A DNA stretch of 64,000 nucleotides from JAJPXC01 sp964562375 (GTDB lineage: Bacteria > Bacteroidota > Bacteroidia > Bacteroidales > Muribaculaceae), in NCBI GenBank assembly GCA_964562375.1, contig CAZLSW010000002.1, positions 23,415-87,414 of the forward strand, in the 5' to 3' direction. The notes beneath the pieces were generated by a model. That model worked only from the letters and a program-made list of their open reading frames with translations. It searched no databases and was not told the origin of the DNA. Position numbers and translations under genes: made by a program. Below, piece by piece: positions 26,323 through 35,059 of the stretch; within the stretch, counting starts at the first letter, position 1; each line of letters begins with the position of its first letter.

Positions 26323-27490
26323 AGGCTTGGATTATATCGGTATAACGTTGGTCGACCTCCTCCATTACGTTAGCCCAAGATCGGGTGAGGGTCTGGCGGG
26401 CCCCCATGCCAATGCGTCGTAGGGCTTGGCGGTTGGTGGCGAGTTGGGCGGTGAGGTTGGCGTAAGAGTCGGCCGAGAGGTCGGTGAGGAGGCCGTTTTT
26501 GCCGTCGACGATTACCTCCGAGGCTGTGGAGCCGTGGGGGAGGATTGTGGGTGTGCCCATAGCGGCGGCTTCGCGCAGCACCAGCGGGGCGTTGTCGTAG
26601 AGCGATGGGAAGAGGAAGAGGTCGCTTGCGGCGTAGTAGCGCATGAGGTCCTCTCGCTTGTTGATGACGCCGTGGAAGGTTACTCGCGGCCAAAGGCCCA
26701 GTTCGGTGACCATTCGGCGCATGTTGCCGGCCTCGTAGCCAGTGCCGATGAAGTTCATGCGCCAGTTGAGGGTTTTGGGGAGCTTGGCGAGCGATTCGAT
26801 TATTGTGCCCACTCCTTTTGCCTTGATGTGCTGTCCCACGAAGAGAAGGCCGAGGGTGTCGTCGCCCCAGCCGAGCTCGCGGCGTGATTGCTCCTTGAAG
26901 GCTTCTACTTGGCTCTCGGGGACGAGGTCGGCCAGGTCGTTTCCGTTCTCCACCACGGTTACTTTGCCCTTGAAGCCGTACTCGCGGATTGTGTCCTCAA
27001 CTCGTGCCTGTGGAATCCACACCTCGGTGGCCGAGTTGAAGAAGTGGAGGATACGGTGCATGATGATCTTCACCATCCATTCGGGCAGGGAGTGCTCGAG
27101 GTCGGTGCGGTATTTGGAGTGGAAGGTGGCGATCAAGGGGATATTCCGTTTCTTAGCGCAGTAGAGAGCGAGTCGTCCCGATGAGAATGGGCAGTGGGCG
27201 TGGACAATCTTGAATGGCTGCTTGGCTACACGCGACCATATAACAGGGTCGAGCTTGGGATAGCCGTATCGGTAGGGGTGACGATTCCAAATTGGGAGGG
27301 AGAAATAGCGGATGAGGTCGAAATCGTCGTGCTCGGGAGAGTAGGGGTTCCAAGGAGTGACGACGGTGACCTTTTTGCCTCTCAGGGTTAACCCTTTGAC
27401 ATAGTTTTGCACGGTGAGGGTAACTCCGTCCATCACCGGCGGAAAACTGTCGTTGAACAATCCGTATATGTCGTTCTGTTGGGCAGCCAT
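26300..27490 (-). CDS. GT4-type glycosyltransferase
   Basis: 396 residues with a GT-B fold. The N-terminal domain has the acceptor loop DSFPPVMDGVTLTVQNYVKG and IVHAHCPFSSGRLALYCAKK. The C-terminal domain has LLFVGQHIKAKGVGTIIESL, the E-x7-E-like SDLFLFPSLYDNAPLVLREA, and GTPTILPHGSTASEVI. The pattern is of GT4 enzymes that glycosylate lipids, similar to diacylglycerol glycosyltransferases and PimA-like enzymes. Donor and acceptor are unknown; a glycolipid or envelope product is suggested by the flippase-like gene and kdsB downstream. A full -7 match lies at 27526-27533. Confidence 0.88.
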   Translation of the reverse strand: MAAQQNDIYGLFNDSFPPVMDGVTLTVQNYVKGLTLRGKKVTVVTPWNPYSPEHDDFDLIRYFSLPIWNRHPYRYGYPKLDPVIWSRVAKQPFKIVHAHCPFSSGRLALYCAKKRNIPLIATFHSKYRTDLEHSLPEWMVKIIMHRILHFFNSATEVWIPQARVEDTIREYGFKGKVTVVENGNDLADLVPESQVEAFKEQSRRELGWGDDTLGLLFVGQHIKAKGVGTIIESLAKLPKTLNWRMNFIGTGYEAGNMRRMVTELGLWPRVTFHGVINKREDLMRYYAASDLFLFPSLYDNAPLVLREAAAMGTPTILPHGSTASEVIVDGKNGLLTDLSADSYANLTAQLATNRQALRRIGMGARQTLTRSWANVMEEVDQRYTDIIQAYGRDHSK

Positions 27491-27525
27491 AATCTAAATC
27501 AAGGGGTTGAATTTTAAAATCGGTG

Positions 27526-27533
27526 CAAAGTTA
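27526..27533 (-). promoter_or_regulatory. Promoter -7 element for the glycosyltransferase-kdsB operon
   Basis: TAACTTTG on the minus strand, an exact match to TAnnTTTG, 35 bp upstream of the first start codon. Confidence 0.6.
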
Positions 27534-27600
27534 ACTAAAATCAGTTAAAAAACCGTCAAAACGCTCTTAAGATATTAACAAAATCGTGGGTGATAAGGTT

Positions 27601-27641
27601 GAAAAAACAGCGAGAGCCACCAAAATGGCGGCTCTCGCTGG
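27601..27641 (-). terminator. Rho-independent terminator of the ilv operon
   Basis: On the minus strand CAGCGAGAGCC and GGCTCTCGCTG pair around a ~10-base loop and are followed by TTTTTTC. It lies ~90 bp after the ilvC stop. Confidence 0.9.
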
Positions 27642-27671
27642 GGTAATTTTAGATAATCAATTTTTCGAATG

Positions 27672-27706
27672 GCGAGTGCACGAATACACGAATGCACGAC
27701 AGATCG
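27672..27706. repeat. CGTGCATTCG-type short repeat after ilvC
   Basis: On the minus strand CGTGCATTCGTGTATTCGTG and a further CACTCG unit lie between the ilvC stop and its terminator. The same family recurs at 28853-28890 (after ilvN) and 62345-62432. Confidence 0.8.
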
Positions 27707-27729
27707 AAAAGACGAATTATCGAATGGGA

Positions 27730-28773
27730 TTAGTTGTTCTCGGGGCGGAGCTTGCGAACGGTCACGGCCGTCTGCCACATCTCGCTCTCGCGGAGCTGGC
27801 GGAGTTCCTCGTTGAGCTTGTCGCGGTAGTCGGGCTGCGAGTTGGAGTCGATGGAGATTTGGGCCTCGTTGCCGCACTTCACGCTGGCGTAGAGTTTCTC
27901 AACCACGGGCTTGATGGCGTCGTGGAACGGGGTCATCCAATCGAGGGCGCCGCGCTGGGCGGTGGTGGAGCAGTTGGCGTACATCCAGTCCATGCCTTTC
28001 TCGGCGAATAGGGGCATGAGCGACTGGGTGAGTTCCTCGACGGTTTCGTTGAATGCCTCGGAGGGGGAGTGGCCGTTCTCGCGGAGCACCTCGTACTGGG
28101 CGAGCAGCAAGCCCTGGATAGCGCCCATCAGCGAGCCGCGCTCACCGGTAAGGTCGCTGGTGGCCTCACGCTGGAATGTGGTCTCGAAGAGGTAGCCCGA
28201 GCCGATACCGATGCCAAGGGCGATAGTGCGCTCTACGGCGCGGCCGGTGTAGTCCTGGTAGATGGCAAACGACGAGTTCAAGCCGCGACCCTCGAGGAAC
28301 ATGGTGCGGAGCGATGTGCCGGAGCCTTTGGGGGCTACCATGATCACGTCGATGTCTTTGGGGGGCACGACGCCGGTGCGGTCGTTCCAGGTGATAGCGA
28401 ATCCGTGGGAGAAGTAGAGGGCTTTGCCGGCGGTGAGGTACTGCTTCATTTTGGGCCAAACCGACATAACGGCGGCGTCGCTCAACAGGCACATGATGAT
28501 GGTTGCCTTCTCGCATGCCTCCTCGATGGAGAAGAGGGTTTCGCCGGGCTTCCAGCCGTCGGCAACGGCCTTGTCGTAAGTTTTGCCCTGGCGCTGGCCA
28601 ACGATAACGTTGAAGCCGTTGTCGCGCAGGTTCATGCTTTGGCCGGGGCCTTGCACGCCGTAGCCGATGACGGCGATGGTTTCGTCTTTGAGGATTTCGC
28701 GGGCTTTTTCCAGGGGGAATTCTTCGCGGGTGATGACGGTTTCTTCAACTCCGCCAAAATTCAATTTTGCCAT
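27730..28773 (-). CDS. ilvC: Ketol-acid reductoisomerase
   Basis: 347 residues. The Rossmann domain shows AVIGYGVQGPGQSMNLRDNG, with the NADPH-binding RQGKTYDKAV. Catalytic-domain motifs: MVAPKGSGTSLRTMFLEGRG, YQDYTGRAVERTIALGIGIG, ETTFQREATSDLTGERGSLM and NCSTTAQRGALDW. It isomerises and reduces acetolactate and acetohydroxybutyrate for valine and isoleucine. It is the last gene of ilvD-B-N-C; a 239-bp spacer of mixed repeats separates it from ilvN, and a terminator follows. Confidence 0.97.
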   Translation of the reverse strand: MAKLNFGGVEETVITREEFPLEKAREILKDETIAVIGYGVQGPGQSMNLRDNGFNVIVGQRQGKTYDKAVADGWKPGETLFSIEEACEKATIIMCLLSDAAVMSVWPKMKQYLTAGKALYFSHGFAITWNDRTGVVPPKDIDVIMVAPKGSGTSLRTMFLEGRGLNSSFAIYQDYTGRAVERTIALGIGIGSGYLFETTFQREATSDLTGERGSLMGAIQGLLLAQYEVLRENGHSPSEAFNETVEELTQSLMPLFAEKGMDWMYANCSTTAQRGALDWMTPFHDAIKPVVEKLYASVKCGNEAQISIDSNSQPDYRDKLNEELRQLRESEMWQTAVTVRKLRPENN

Positions 28774-29012
28774 AATATGAGTTTTTTAGTTTAAGAGTTT
28801 CTAGTTTCTAGTTTACGTTAAATCGCCGCGTTGCGGCTCGGGGAGGGTATCGAATGCACGAATGCACGAATACACGAATGCACGAATGCACGACAGAACG
28901 AGGAATGCGAGAACAACGACAGTAGCGTTGCGGCTCGGGGAGAGCAATTAAGCTATTCTACTTAATCACTAATCACTATCACTTATTACTTGATTAGACA
29001 CTTATTACTTGA
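28774..29012. repeat. Composite repeat spacer between ilvN and ilvC
   Basis: Read on the coding (minus) strand from the ilvN stop it contains: a 22-bp direct repeat (28976-29012, TCTAATCAAGTAATAAGTG core); two copies of CTCCCCGAGCCGCAACGC (near 28930 and 28830), the second extended to the mini-hairpin GCCGCAACGCGGC; a run of CGTGCATTCG units (28853-28890); and the heptamer CTAGAAA tract just before ilvC (28797-28815). Confidence 0.85.
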
Positions 29013-29561
29013 TTAGAGCATTCCGAGGGCGCGGCGGCGGGTTTCGTCCTCGAGGAACTGGGTGAAGTACTCTTGGGTGCTCTTGGTGACTGCGATGCGC
29101 CCCGAGCGCACGAATTGGCGGATGTCGTATTTCTTAAGCACCTCGAAGAGGGCCTCGGTCTCGTCGTTGTGGCCGGTTTTCTCTAGCACGGTGTACTCGC
29201 GGGTGATTTCGAGGATGCGGGCGTTGTGGGCGCGGATGATGTCCTCAAGGTTGGTCTCGTCAAGAAGTTTTACGGTAGGCACCTTGTAGAGCGCAACCTC
29301 TTGGTATACAAGCTCGTCGTCGGTGTAGAGGAATGCTCGTAGCACGTCGATGCGTTTCTCGATCTGCTGCACTACTTTTTCCATCAACGCGCGGTTGCTC
29401 CAAGAGGTGATGGTGAATTTGTGGACACCCTCTACCGAGGATGGGCTTACGGTAAGCGACTCGATATTGATGCCGCGGCGGGTGTAGATGATGGATATCT
29501 GGTTGAGCAGGCCCACCTGATTCTCGGAGAACACTGTTACTGTAAAGAGCTGTTTTTCCAT
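29013..29561 (-). CDS. ilvN: Acetolactate synthase small (regulatory) subunit
   Basis: 182 residues. The N-terminal ACT domain reads FTVTVFSENQVGLLNQISII, YTRRGINIESLTVSPSSVEG and VHKFTIT. The C-terminal domain (~85-175) contains LVYQEVALYKVPT and EYTVLEKTGHNDETEALFEV. It confers valine feedback inhibition on IlvB. It lies 3 bp after the ilvB stop, in the usual large-then-small order. Confidence 0.94.
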   Translation of the reverse strand: MEKQLFTVTVFSENQVGLLNQISIIYTRRGINIESLTVSPSSVEGVHKFTITSWSNRALMEKVVQQIEKRIDVLRAFLYTDDELVYQEVALYKVPTVKLLDETNLEDIIRAHNARILEITREYTVLEKTGHNDETEALFEVLKKYDIRQFVRSGRIAVTKSTQEYFTQFLEDETRRRALGML

Positions 29562-29564
29562 TTC

Positions 29565-31292
29565 TTAGGCGGGATTTTCGGGTAAAGTGAAACGTTCGTC
29601 GGCGTTGAGCATGATCGTGTCGACGGGTGCGCCGGCTGGGGTCATGGGGAACACCATGTCGTCAACATCGATGTTGACGTTGAGCAAGTAAGGGCCGTCG
29701 TGGGCGAGCATGCGGTCGATGGCTCCTTGTAGCTGGTCGCGGCTCTCGACGTTCTCGCCGGGGATGCCGTAGGCGTCGGCGATGGCCACGAAGTCGGGGT
29801 TGATCATCGGGGTGGCCGAGTAGCGGGCGTTGAAGAAGAGTTTCTGCCATTGGCGCACGTTGCCCAGGAAGTTGTTGTTCAAGAGGATGATCTTGACAGC
29901 GGTGCCATACTCGAGGATGGTGCCGAGCTCCTGTATGGTCATTTGCAGGCCACCGTCGCCGGTGAAGAAGCATACGGTGCGCTCGGGGGCTCCCATCTTG
30001 GCACCGATAGCGGCAGGGAGGCCGAAGCCCATTGTGCCGAGGCCACCGGATGTGATTATCGACTTGGGGGCGGTGTAGTTGAAGTAGCGCGATGAGAGCA
30101 TTTGGTTCAAGCCCACGTCGGTGACGAGGACGGCGCCCTCGCCGGCGGCTTGTGACACCTTGTTGACCACTTCGCCCATGCGCATGCCTCCCTCTTTGGG
30201 GAAGACCTCGGCCTCGATTACGCGCTCGCGCTCGACGGCGTTTAGCTCGTCGAACGAGGCGGTCCAACGGGAGTGGTCGCGGTGCTCGATTAGGGGGAGC
30301 AGGGCTTTAAGGGCCTCCTTGGCGTCGGCGTGGACGGCAAGGTCGACGGGTATGTTTTTGCCAAACTCAGCTTTGTCGATGTCGATGTGGGCGATTTTGG
30401 CTTGGCGGGCGTATTTGGATGTGTCGCCGGTGACGCGGTCGTCAAAGCGCATGCCAATAGCCACCAGCAGGTCGCAACGGTTGGTGTTGATGTTGGGGCC
30501 GATGTTGCCGTGCATGCCGAGCATGCCTTTATACAAGGGATGGTCGGAGCGCATGGTCGAGAGGCCCAGCAAGGTGGAGGTGACGGGGATGTCGCCTTTT
30601 TCGGCCACAGCTTGCAGCTCTTTTTCGGCCTCGGCGATCATCACTCCGTGCCCGGAGATGATCATGGGCCGCTCGGCGGCGTTGATCATGTCGGCGAGTT
30701 GCTGGATTTTCTCCTTGTCGAGCTCAGGCTTGGGGATGTAGGAGCGGATGTAGCGGCAGGGCTTGTGCTGCCAGTCGACGAGGGCTGTCTGGGCGTCCTT
30801 GGTGAAGTCGAGGACGACGGGTCCTGGGCGACCGTTGGAGGCGATGTAGAAGGCACGGGCGACGGCCCAGGCCACGTCCTCGGCTCGGCGTATCTGGTAG
30901 GCCCACTTGGTGATAGGCTGGGTGATACCCACGACGTCGGTTTCCTGGAAAGCGTCGCTGCCCAGGGTGTTGGAGGCCACTTGGCCGGTGATGACCACCA
31001 GCGGGGTGGAGTCGAGCATGGCGTCGGAGATGCCGGTGATGACGTTGGTTGCGGCGGGTCCGGAGGTGACCATTACGACGCCGGTACGACCGGTAACGCG
31101 GGCGTAGCCTTGGGCGGCGTGGGTGGCGCCTTGCTCGTGGCGCACCAGGATGTGCTGCAACTGGTCCTGGTAGTCGTAGAGCTTGTCGTAGACGGGGATG
31201 ATAGCTCCGCCGGGGTAGCCGTACACCAGGTCAACGCCCTCGGCGAGAAGGCTTTTGATCAAGGCTTCGGCTCCTGTTATTTTTTCTTTCAT
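29565..31292 (-). CDS. ilvB: Acetolactate synthase large (catalytic) subunit
   Basis: 575 residues. The N-terminal thiamine-diphosphate domain has VDLVYGYPGGAIIPVYDKLY (the glycine loop before the catalytic Glu region) and RHEQGATHAAQGYARVTGRT. The central FAD-binding domain is ~190-330. The C-terminal thiamine-diphosphate motif is FFTGDGGLQMTIQELGTILE followed by ILLNNNFLGNVRQWQ. It condenses pyruvate with pyruvate or 2-ketobutyrate. The 73-bp gap to ilvD contains an octamer repeat. Confidence 0.96.
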   Translation of the reverse strand: MKEKITGAEALIKSLLAEGVDLVYGYPGGAIIPVYDKLYDYQDQLQHILVRHEQGATHAAQGYARVTGRTGVVMVTSGPAATNVITGISDAMLDSTPLVVITGQVASNTLGSDAFQETDVVGITQPITKWAYQIRRAEDVAWAVARAFYIASNGRPGPVVLDFTKDAQTALVDWQHKPCRYIRSYIPKPELDKEKIQQLADMINAAERPMIISGHGVMIAEAEKELQAVAEKGDIPVTSTLLGLSTMRSDHPLYKGMLGMHGNIGPNINTNRCDLLVAIGMRFDDRVTGDTSKYARQAKIAHIDIDKAEFGKNIPVDLAVHADAKEALKALLPLIEHRDHSRWTASFDELNAVERERVIEAEVFPKEGGMRMGEVVNKVSQAAGEGAVLVTDVGLNQMLSSRYFNYTAPKSIITSGGLGTMGFGLPAAIGAKMGAPERTVCFFTGDGGLQMTIQELGTILEYGTAVKIILLNNNFLGNVRQWQKLFFNARYSATPMINPDFVAIADAYGIPGENVESRDQLQGAIDRMLAHDGPYLLNVNIDVDDMVFPMTPAGAPVDTIMLNADERFTLPENPA

Positions 31293-31312
31293 TCTTTGCG
31301 ATTTATAGATTT

Positions 31313-31346
31313 CGCTATAACGTGATTACGTAATAACGTTATTACG
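31313..31346. repeat. Octamer repeat tract upstream of ilvB
   Basis: The plus strand reads CTATAACGTGATTACGTAAT and AACGTTATTACGA. It starts 21 bp upstream of the ilvB start, inside the ilv operon. Confidence 0.8.
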
Positions 31347-31365
31347 ATACTTTATCCTTTACTCT

Positions 31366-33198
31366 TTATCCTTGATCTCTTACGCCGCCTTTGTCGGCCG
31401 AGGTGACCATCGATGCGTAGGCGCGGAGGGCTCGGCTAATCACGCGGTCGCGGCCCGCGGGGGTATAGGCGTCCTTGCCGCGAGCCTCCTCGGCTGCGCG
31501 GCGCTGGGCGAGCTCGTCGTCGCTGAGGCGCACGTTGATGGTGCGTGCCGGGATGTCGATGTCGATGATGTCGCCGTCCTTGATCAGGGCGATGGCGCCG
31601 CCCGCGGCGGCCTCAGGGGAGATGTGGCCGATTGAGAGGCCCGATGTGCCACCCGAGAAACGTCCGTCGGTGATCAGGGCGCATTGCTTGCCCAGGTGTT
31701 TCGACTTGATGTAGCTGGTGGGGTAGAGCATCTCCTGCATTCCGGGGCCTCCCTTGGGACCCTCGTGGGTGATGACCACGACGTCGCCAGCCACGATCTT
31801 GTCGTGGAGGATGCCGTCGACGGCTGCTTCCTGGGAGTTGAATACCTTGGCGGGGCCTGAGAACTTGAAGATGGAGGGATCGACACCGGCGGTTTTCACC
31901 ACGCAGCCATCAAGGGCGATGTTGCCGGTCAACACGGCCAATCCACCATCCTTGACGTAGGCGTGGTCGAAGTCGCGGATGCAGCCGTTGGCGCGGTCGG
32001 TATCGAGCTCGGAGTAGTAGCTCATTTGGCGTCCCAGCTCGGTGGTGCGCTTCTCGCCGGGAGCCGATTTCCACAGCTCCTCAACGCTGTCCTCCACTTT
32101 CTTGCCGGGAGCGATGGCGTATTTCGCTATGGCGCCGCCGAGTGTAAGGCCGTCGACGCGTTTCACCGAGGTGTCGACAAGGCCGTTGTCGGCCAAAATT
32201 TTCATGATGGAAAGGATGCCACCGGCGCGGTTTACGTCCTCGATATGGTAGCTTGAGTTGGGGGCGACCTTGCAGAGAACGGGGGTGACGCGCGACAGGC
32301 GGTCGATATCGGCCATTGTGAAATCGGCGCCGGCCTCGTTGGCCACGGCGAGCAGGTGAAGCACGGTATTAGTGGAGCCACCCATTGCGATGTCGAGGGT
32401 CATTGCGTTGAGCATGGCCTGTCGTGTGGCAATGTTGCGGGGGAGGACGCTGTCGTCGTCCAGCTCATAGTAGGCCTTGGTGTTGGCCACAATCTGCTGA
32501 GCGGCGGCTTTCATGAGCTCGCGGCGGTTTATGTGGGTGGCGACGATTGTGCCGTTGCCGGGGAGGGCGAGGCCGATAGCCTCGTTGAGCGAGTTCATGG
32601 AGTTGGCGGTGAACATCCCTGAGCAGGAACCGCAAGTGGGACATCCGTGCTTTTCGAGGGCGTCCACAGTGGCGTCGTCGACGGTGTCGTCGGCGCTTTG
32701 GATCATAATGTCGATCAGGTCGACGGCCTTGCCGTGTACCTTTCCAGCCTCCATTGGACCGCCGGAGACGAAGATTGTGGGGATGTTCAATCGCATAGCT
32801 GCCATGAGCATGCCGGGGGTTACCTTGTCGCAGTTGGAGATGCACACCATAGCGTCGGCCTTGTGGGCTTGAACCATGTACTCCACCGAGTCGGCGATGA
32901 GGTCGCGTGATGGTAGGGAGTAGAGCATACCGTCGTGGCCCATGGCGATGCCGTCGTCGATGGCGATGGTGTTGAACTCGGCGGCAAAGCAACCGAGTTT
33001 CTCTATTTCTTCCTTGATGAGTTGTCCGGCCTCGTGCAGGTGGGTGTGGCCGGGGACGAATTGGGTGAAGGAGTTGACGATGGCGATGATAGGCTTGCCG
33101 AACTGCTCTTCCTTCATGCCGTTAGCCCTCCAAAGGGCACGGGCGCCGGCCATTCGTCGGCCACCCGTTGATGCTTCGCTGCGTAATGCTCTGCTCAT
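31366..33198 (-). CDS. ilvD: Dihydroxy-acid dehydratase
   Basis: 610 residues. Iron-sulfur ligands occur in [20 protein letters not shown] and [20 protein letters not shown]. Further signatures: [60 protein letters not shown] and [20 protein letters not shown]. It dehydrates dihydroxy-isovalerate and dihydroxy-methylvalerate. It is the first gene of the ilvD-B-N-C operon behind the best promoter in the window. The leader (~85 nt) has no obvious Ile/Val/Leu-rich attenuator peptide. Confidence 0.97.
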   Translation of the reverse strand: MSRALRSEASTGGRRMAGARALWRANGMKEEQFGKPIIAIVNSFTQFVPGHTHLHEAGQLIKEEIEKLGCFAAEFNTIAIDDGIAMGHDGMLYSLPSRDLIADSVEYMVQAHKADAMVCISNCDKVTPGMLMAAMRLNIPTIFVSGGPMEAGKVHGKAVDLIDIMIQSADDTVDDATVDALEKHGCPTCGSCSGMFTANSMNSLNEAIGLALPGNGTIVATHINRRELMKAAAQQIVANTKAYYELDDDSVLPRNIATRQAMLNAMTLDIAMGGSTNTVLHLLAVANEAGADFTMADIDRLSRVTPVLCKVAPNSSYHIEDVNRAGGILSIMKILADNGLVDTSVKRVDGLTLGGAIAKYAIAPGKKVEDSVEELWKSAPGEKRTTELGRQMSYYSELDTDRANGCIRDFDHAYVKDGGLAVLTGNIALDGCVVKTAGVDPSIFKFSGPAKVFNSQEAAVDGILHDKIVAGDVVVITHEGPKGGPGMQEMLYPTSYIKSKHLGKQCALITDGRFSGGTSGLSIGHISPEAAAGGAIALIKDGDIIDIDIPARTINVRLSDDELAQRRAAEEARGKDAYTPAGRDRVISRALRAYASMVTSADKGGVRDQG

Positions 33199-33288
33199 AT
33201 ATCTTTTACCTATAGAAATTCACTATGTGGACTTGCTTCGCGGTCGCTGTAACGCGGCCAATGTGACGAAGAAGGATATAATTGGTTG

Positions 33289-33320
33289 CAAAATTACACC
33301 CTTTTACGCTAATAAGCAAA
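33289..33320 (-). promoter_or_regulatory. Promoter of the ilvDBNC operon
   Basis: On the minus strand TTTG (33317-33320), a 20-bp spacer and TAATTTTG (33289-33296) match both elements of the Bacteroidetes consensus perfectly. The ilvD start is 91 bp downstream. Confidence 0.8.
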
Positions 33321-33365
33321 TAAATCGTCAAAAATCGGCGATTGGGCTTACAAATTGTAATAAAA

Positions 33366-33393
33366 AATCCCGCAAGAGTGATAATCTTGCGGG
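33366..33393 (-). terminator. Rho-independent terminator at the end of the nuo-atp block
   Basis: On the minus strand TCCCGCAAGAT and CTCTTGCGGGA pair (10-11 bp) and are followed by TTTTTTATTAC. It lies upstream of the ilv promoter, so it ends the nuoN transcript rather than acting as an ilv attenuator. Confidence 0.88.
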
Positions 33394-33444
33394 AATTATG
33401 GTGAAAAGGGTGGAATCTATTATCCTTTAGGCCTATTAGGCTTG

Positions 33445-33575
33445 TCTGTCGGGCCGACACGGCCCGACTTCCTTTCTATGCTGGGCCGACTTCCTTTCTA
33501 TGTCGGGCCGACACGGCCCGACTTCCTTTCTATCATGGGCCGACTTCCTTTCTATGCTGGGCCGACTTCCTTACG
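33445..33575. repeat. GGAAGTC-type hairpin repeat array directly after nuoN
   Basis: On the minus strand, beginning 11 bp after the nuoN stop, there are five units starting GGAAGTC. Two are complete: stem CGGGCCG-TGT-CGGCCCG, then ACATAGAAA or ACAGACAAG. Three are shortened to GGAAGTCGGCCC plus AGCATAGAAA or ATGATAGAAA and lack the second stem half. The array precedes the terminator at 33366-33393. Confidence 0.92.
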
Positions 33576-33580
33576 CTCTT

Positions 33581-35047
33581 TTAGTTGAGGGGGAGGAGGT
33601 AGCTGGCCTCGGAGATTTTGAGCAGGGAGTTGTAGAATACGCTCACGATACCCAGGGCGATGATGCCGGCGACGCATATCCACAAGCCGAGGCGCTCGGT
33701 GGCAGCCGAGGCGAACGGGGCGATCTTGCACTCGTCGGGGCTGATGAACATGGCCTTTACCACCAGCAGGTAGTAGTAGAGCGACACGATGGTGTTGATC
33801 AAGGCGATCAATACCAGGATGTAGATCTCGATTGATCCTTGCTCGATAGCACCCGTGAAGATGAAGAACTTGCTGAAGAAGCCGGCGAACGGGGGGATAC
33901 CGGCCAGGGAGAACATGGCGAGCATCATCACCACGGCGAGCCTGGGGTTGGTCTTGTACAAGCCTTTGTAGTCGTCCATGTCGACGTATCCGCTCTTGTT
34001 TTCGATGGCCTGGATCACGCCGAAGGCAGCGAGGTTGGAGAAGATGTACACCAGGATGTAGTACATCAACGAGGCGGTGCCGGTGGCGTTCATGGCGATG
34101 ATACCAAGCATGATGTAGCCGGCCTGGGAGATGGACGAGAAGGCGAGGAATCGCTTCATGTTCTTCTGACGGATGGCGAAGAGGTTGCCCACGGTGATGG
34201 TGAGGATAATCAAGCCGTAGAGCATCCATTCCCACACGCCGGAGTAGAACGTGCCGAATGCCTGCGCCAGGATTACCAGGAAGGCGAAAGCGGCCGAACC
34301 CTTTGAGATAACCGACAGGTAGGAGGTAACCGAAGTGGGGGCGCCTTGGTAAACGTCGGCGGTCCACAGGTGGAATGGCACGAGCGAGAGCTTGAAGCCC
34401 ATGCCGGCCATGACGAATGCCAGGGCCACGCAAAGCATCACGGGATACTGCTCGGTGAGGCTGAGGTAGATGTCGTGGAAGTAGAGCGACCCTGTGAGGG
34501 CGTAAACCAGCGACAGGCCCATCATGAACACGGCCGAGGAGAAGACGGCGGTCAAGATGTACTTGACGGCGGCTTCGTGGCTCTCGTAGTGGTTTTTGTC
34601 GAATGCCACCATAGCGGCCAAGGGGAGGGATGCGCACTCCAGGCCGATGACGAACAGCAAGAAGTGGCGAGCCGAGATCATCAGGTACATGCCGAATAGG
34701 GTGACGAGCAACAACTCGTAGAACTCGCCTCGGCGCACCGAGGTGAAGTCGTTGTTGGCCCATTGGCACGATTGGATGAGCACAATCAGGGTGCCCACGT
34801 TCAAGATGTTCTTGATGGTGACGATGATGGGGGATGTTTGGTACATGCCCGAGAAAGCGTCGGCGGTGGTGTCGAGGACGCACATCGCGAAGCCTCCGAG
34901 GGTCAACAGGGCAAAAAGCCCGCAGGTGACAGCGGCGGTGGCTCCCAGGGCGCGCTTGGGCATAAACGTGTCGTAAAGGAATACCAGGAGGAACACGACC
35001 AGCAGGCCGATTTCCTGTTGCATTGCTAAAAACTGTGAATAATCCAT
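33581..35047 (-). CDS. nuoN: NADH-quinone oxidoreductase subunit N
   Basis: 488 residues with about 14 membrane helices. Antiporter-like core motifs are GLECASLPLAAMVAFDKNHY (Glu in TM5), KLSLVPFHLWTADVYQGAPT with the conserved Lys, and SVISKGSAAFAFLVILAQAF. One of the three Mrp-like proton-pumping subunits of complex I. It is the last gene of the respiratory block. The gap to nuoM is 12 bp. Confidence 0.94.
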   Translation of the reverse strand: MDYSQFLAMQQEIGLLVVFLLVFLYDTFMPKRALGATAAVTCGLFALLTLGGFAMCVLDTTADAFSGMYQTSPIIVTIKNILNVGTLIVLIQSCQWANNDFTSVRRGEFYELLLVTLFGMYLMISARHFLLFVIGLECASLPLAAMVAFDKNHYESHEAAVKYILTAVFSSAVFMMGLSLVYALTGSLYFHDIYLSLTEQYPVMLCVALAFVMAGMGFKLSLVPFHLWTADVYQGAPTSVTSYLSVISKGSAAFAFLVILAQAFGTFYSGVWEWMLYGLIILTITVGNLFAIRQKNMKRFLAFSSISQAGYIMLGIIAMNATGTASLMYYILVYIFSNLAAFGVIQAIENKSGYVDMDDYKGLYKTNPRLAVVMMLAMFSLAGIPPFAGFFSKFFIFTGAIEQGSIEIYILVLIALINTIVSLYYYLLVVKAMFISPDECKIAPFASAATERLGLWICVAGIIALGIVSVFYNSLLKISEASYLLPLN

Positions 35048-35059
35048 TGGCTCGGTTTA

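Noticed and set aside
33366..33393. Attenuator of the ilv operon
   Set aside because: The hairpin lies upstream of the mapped-by-sequence ilv promoter (33289-33320) and there is no branched-chain-rich leader peptide in the ~85-nt leader.
33206..33460. An 84-codon frame between nuoN and ilvD as a leader gene
   Set aside because: It spans the ilv promoter and the nuo terminator and shows no protein-like features.
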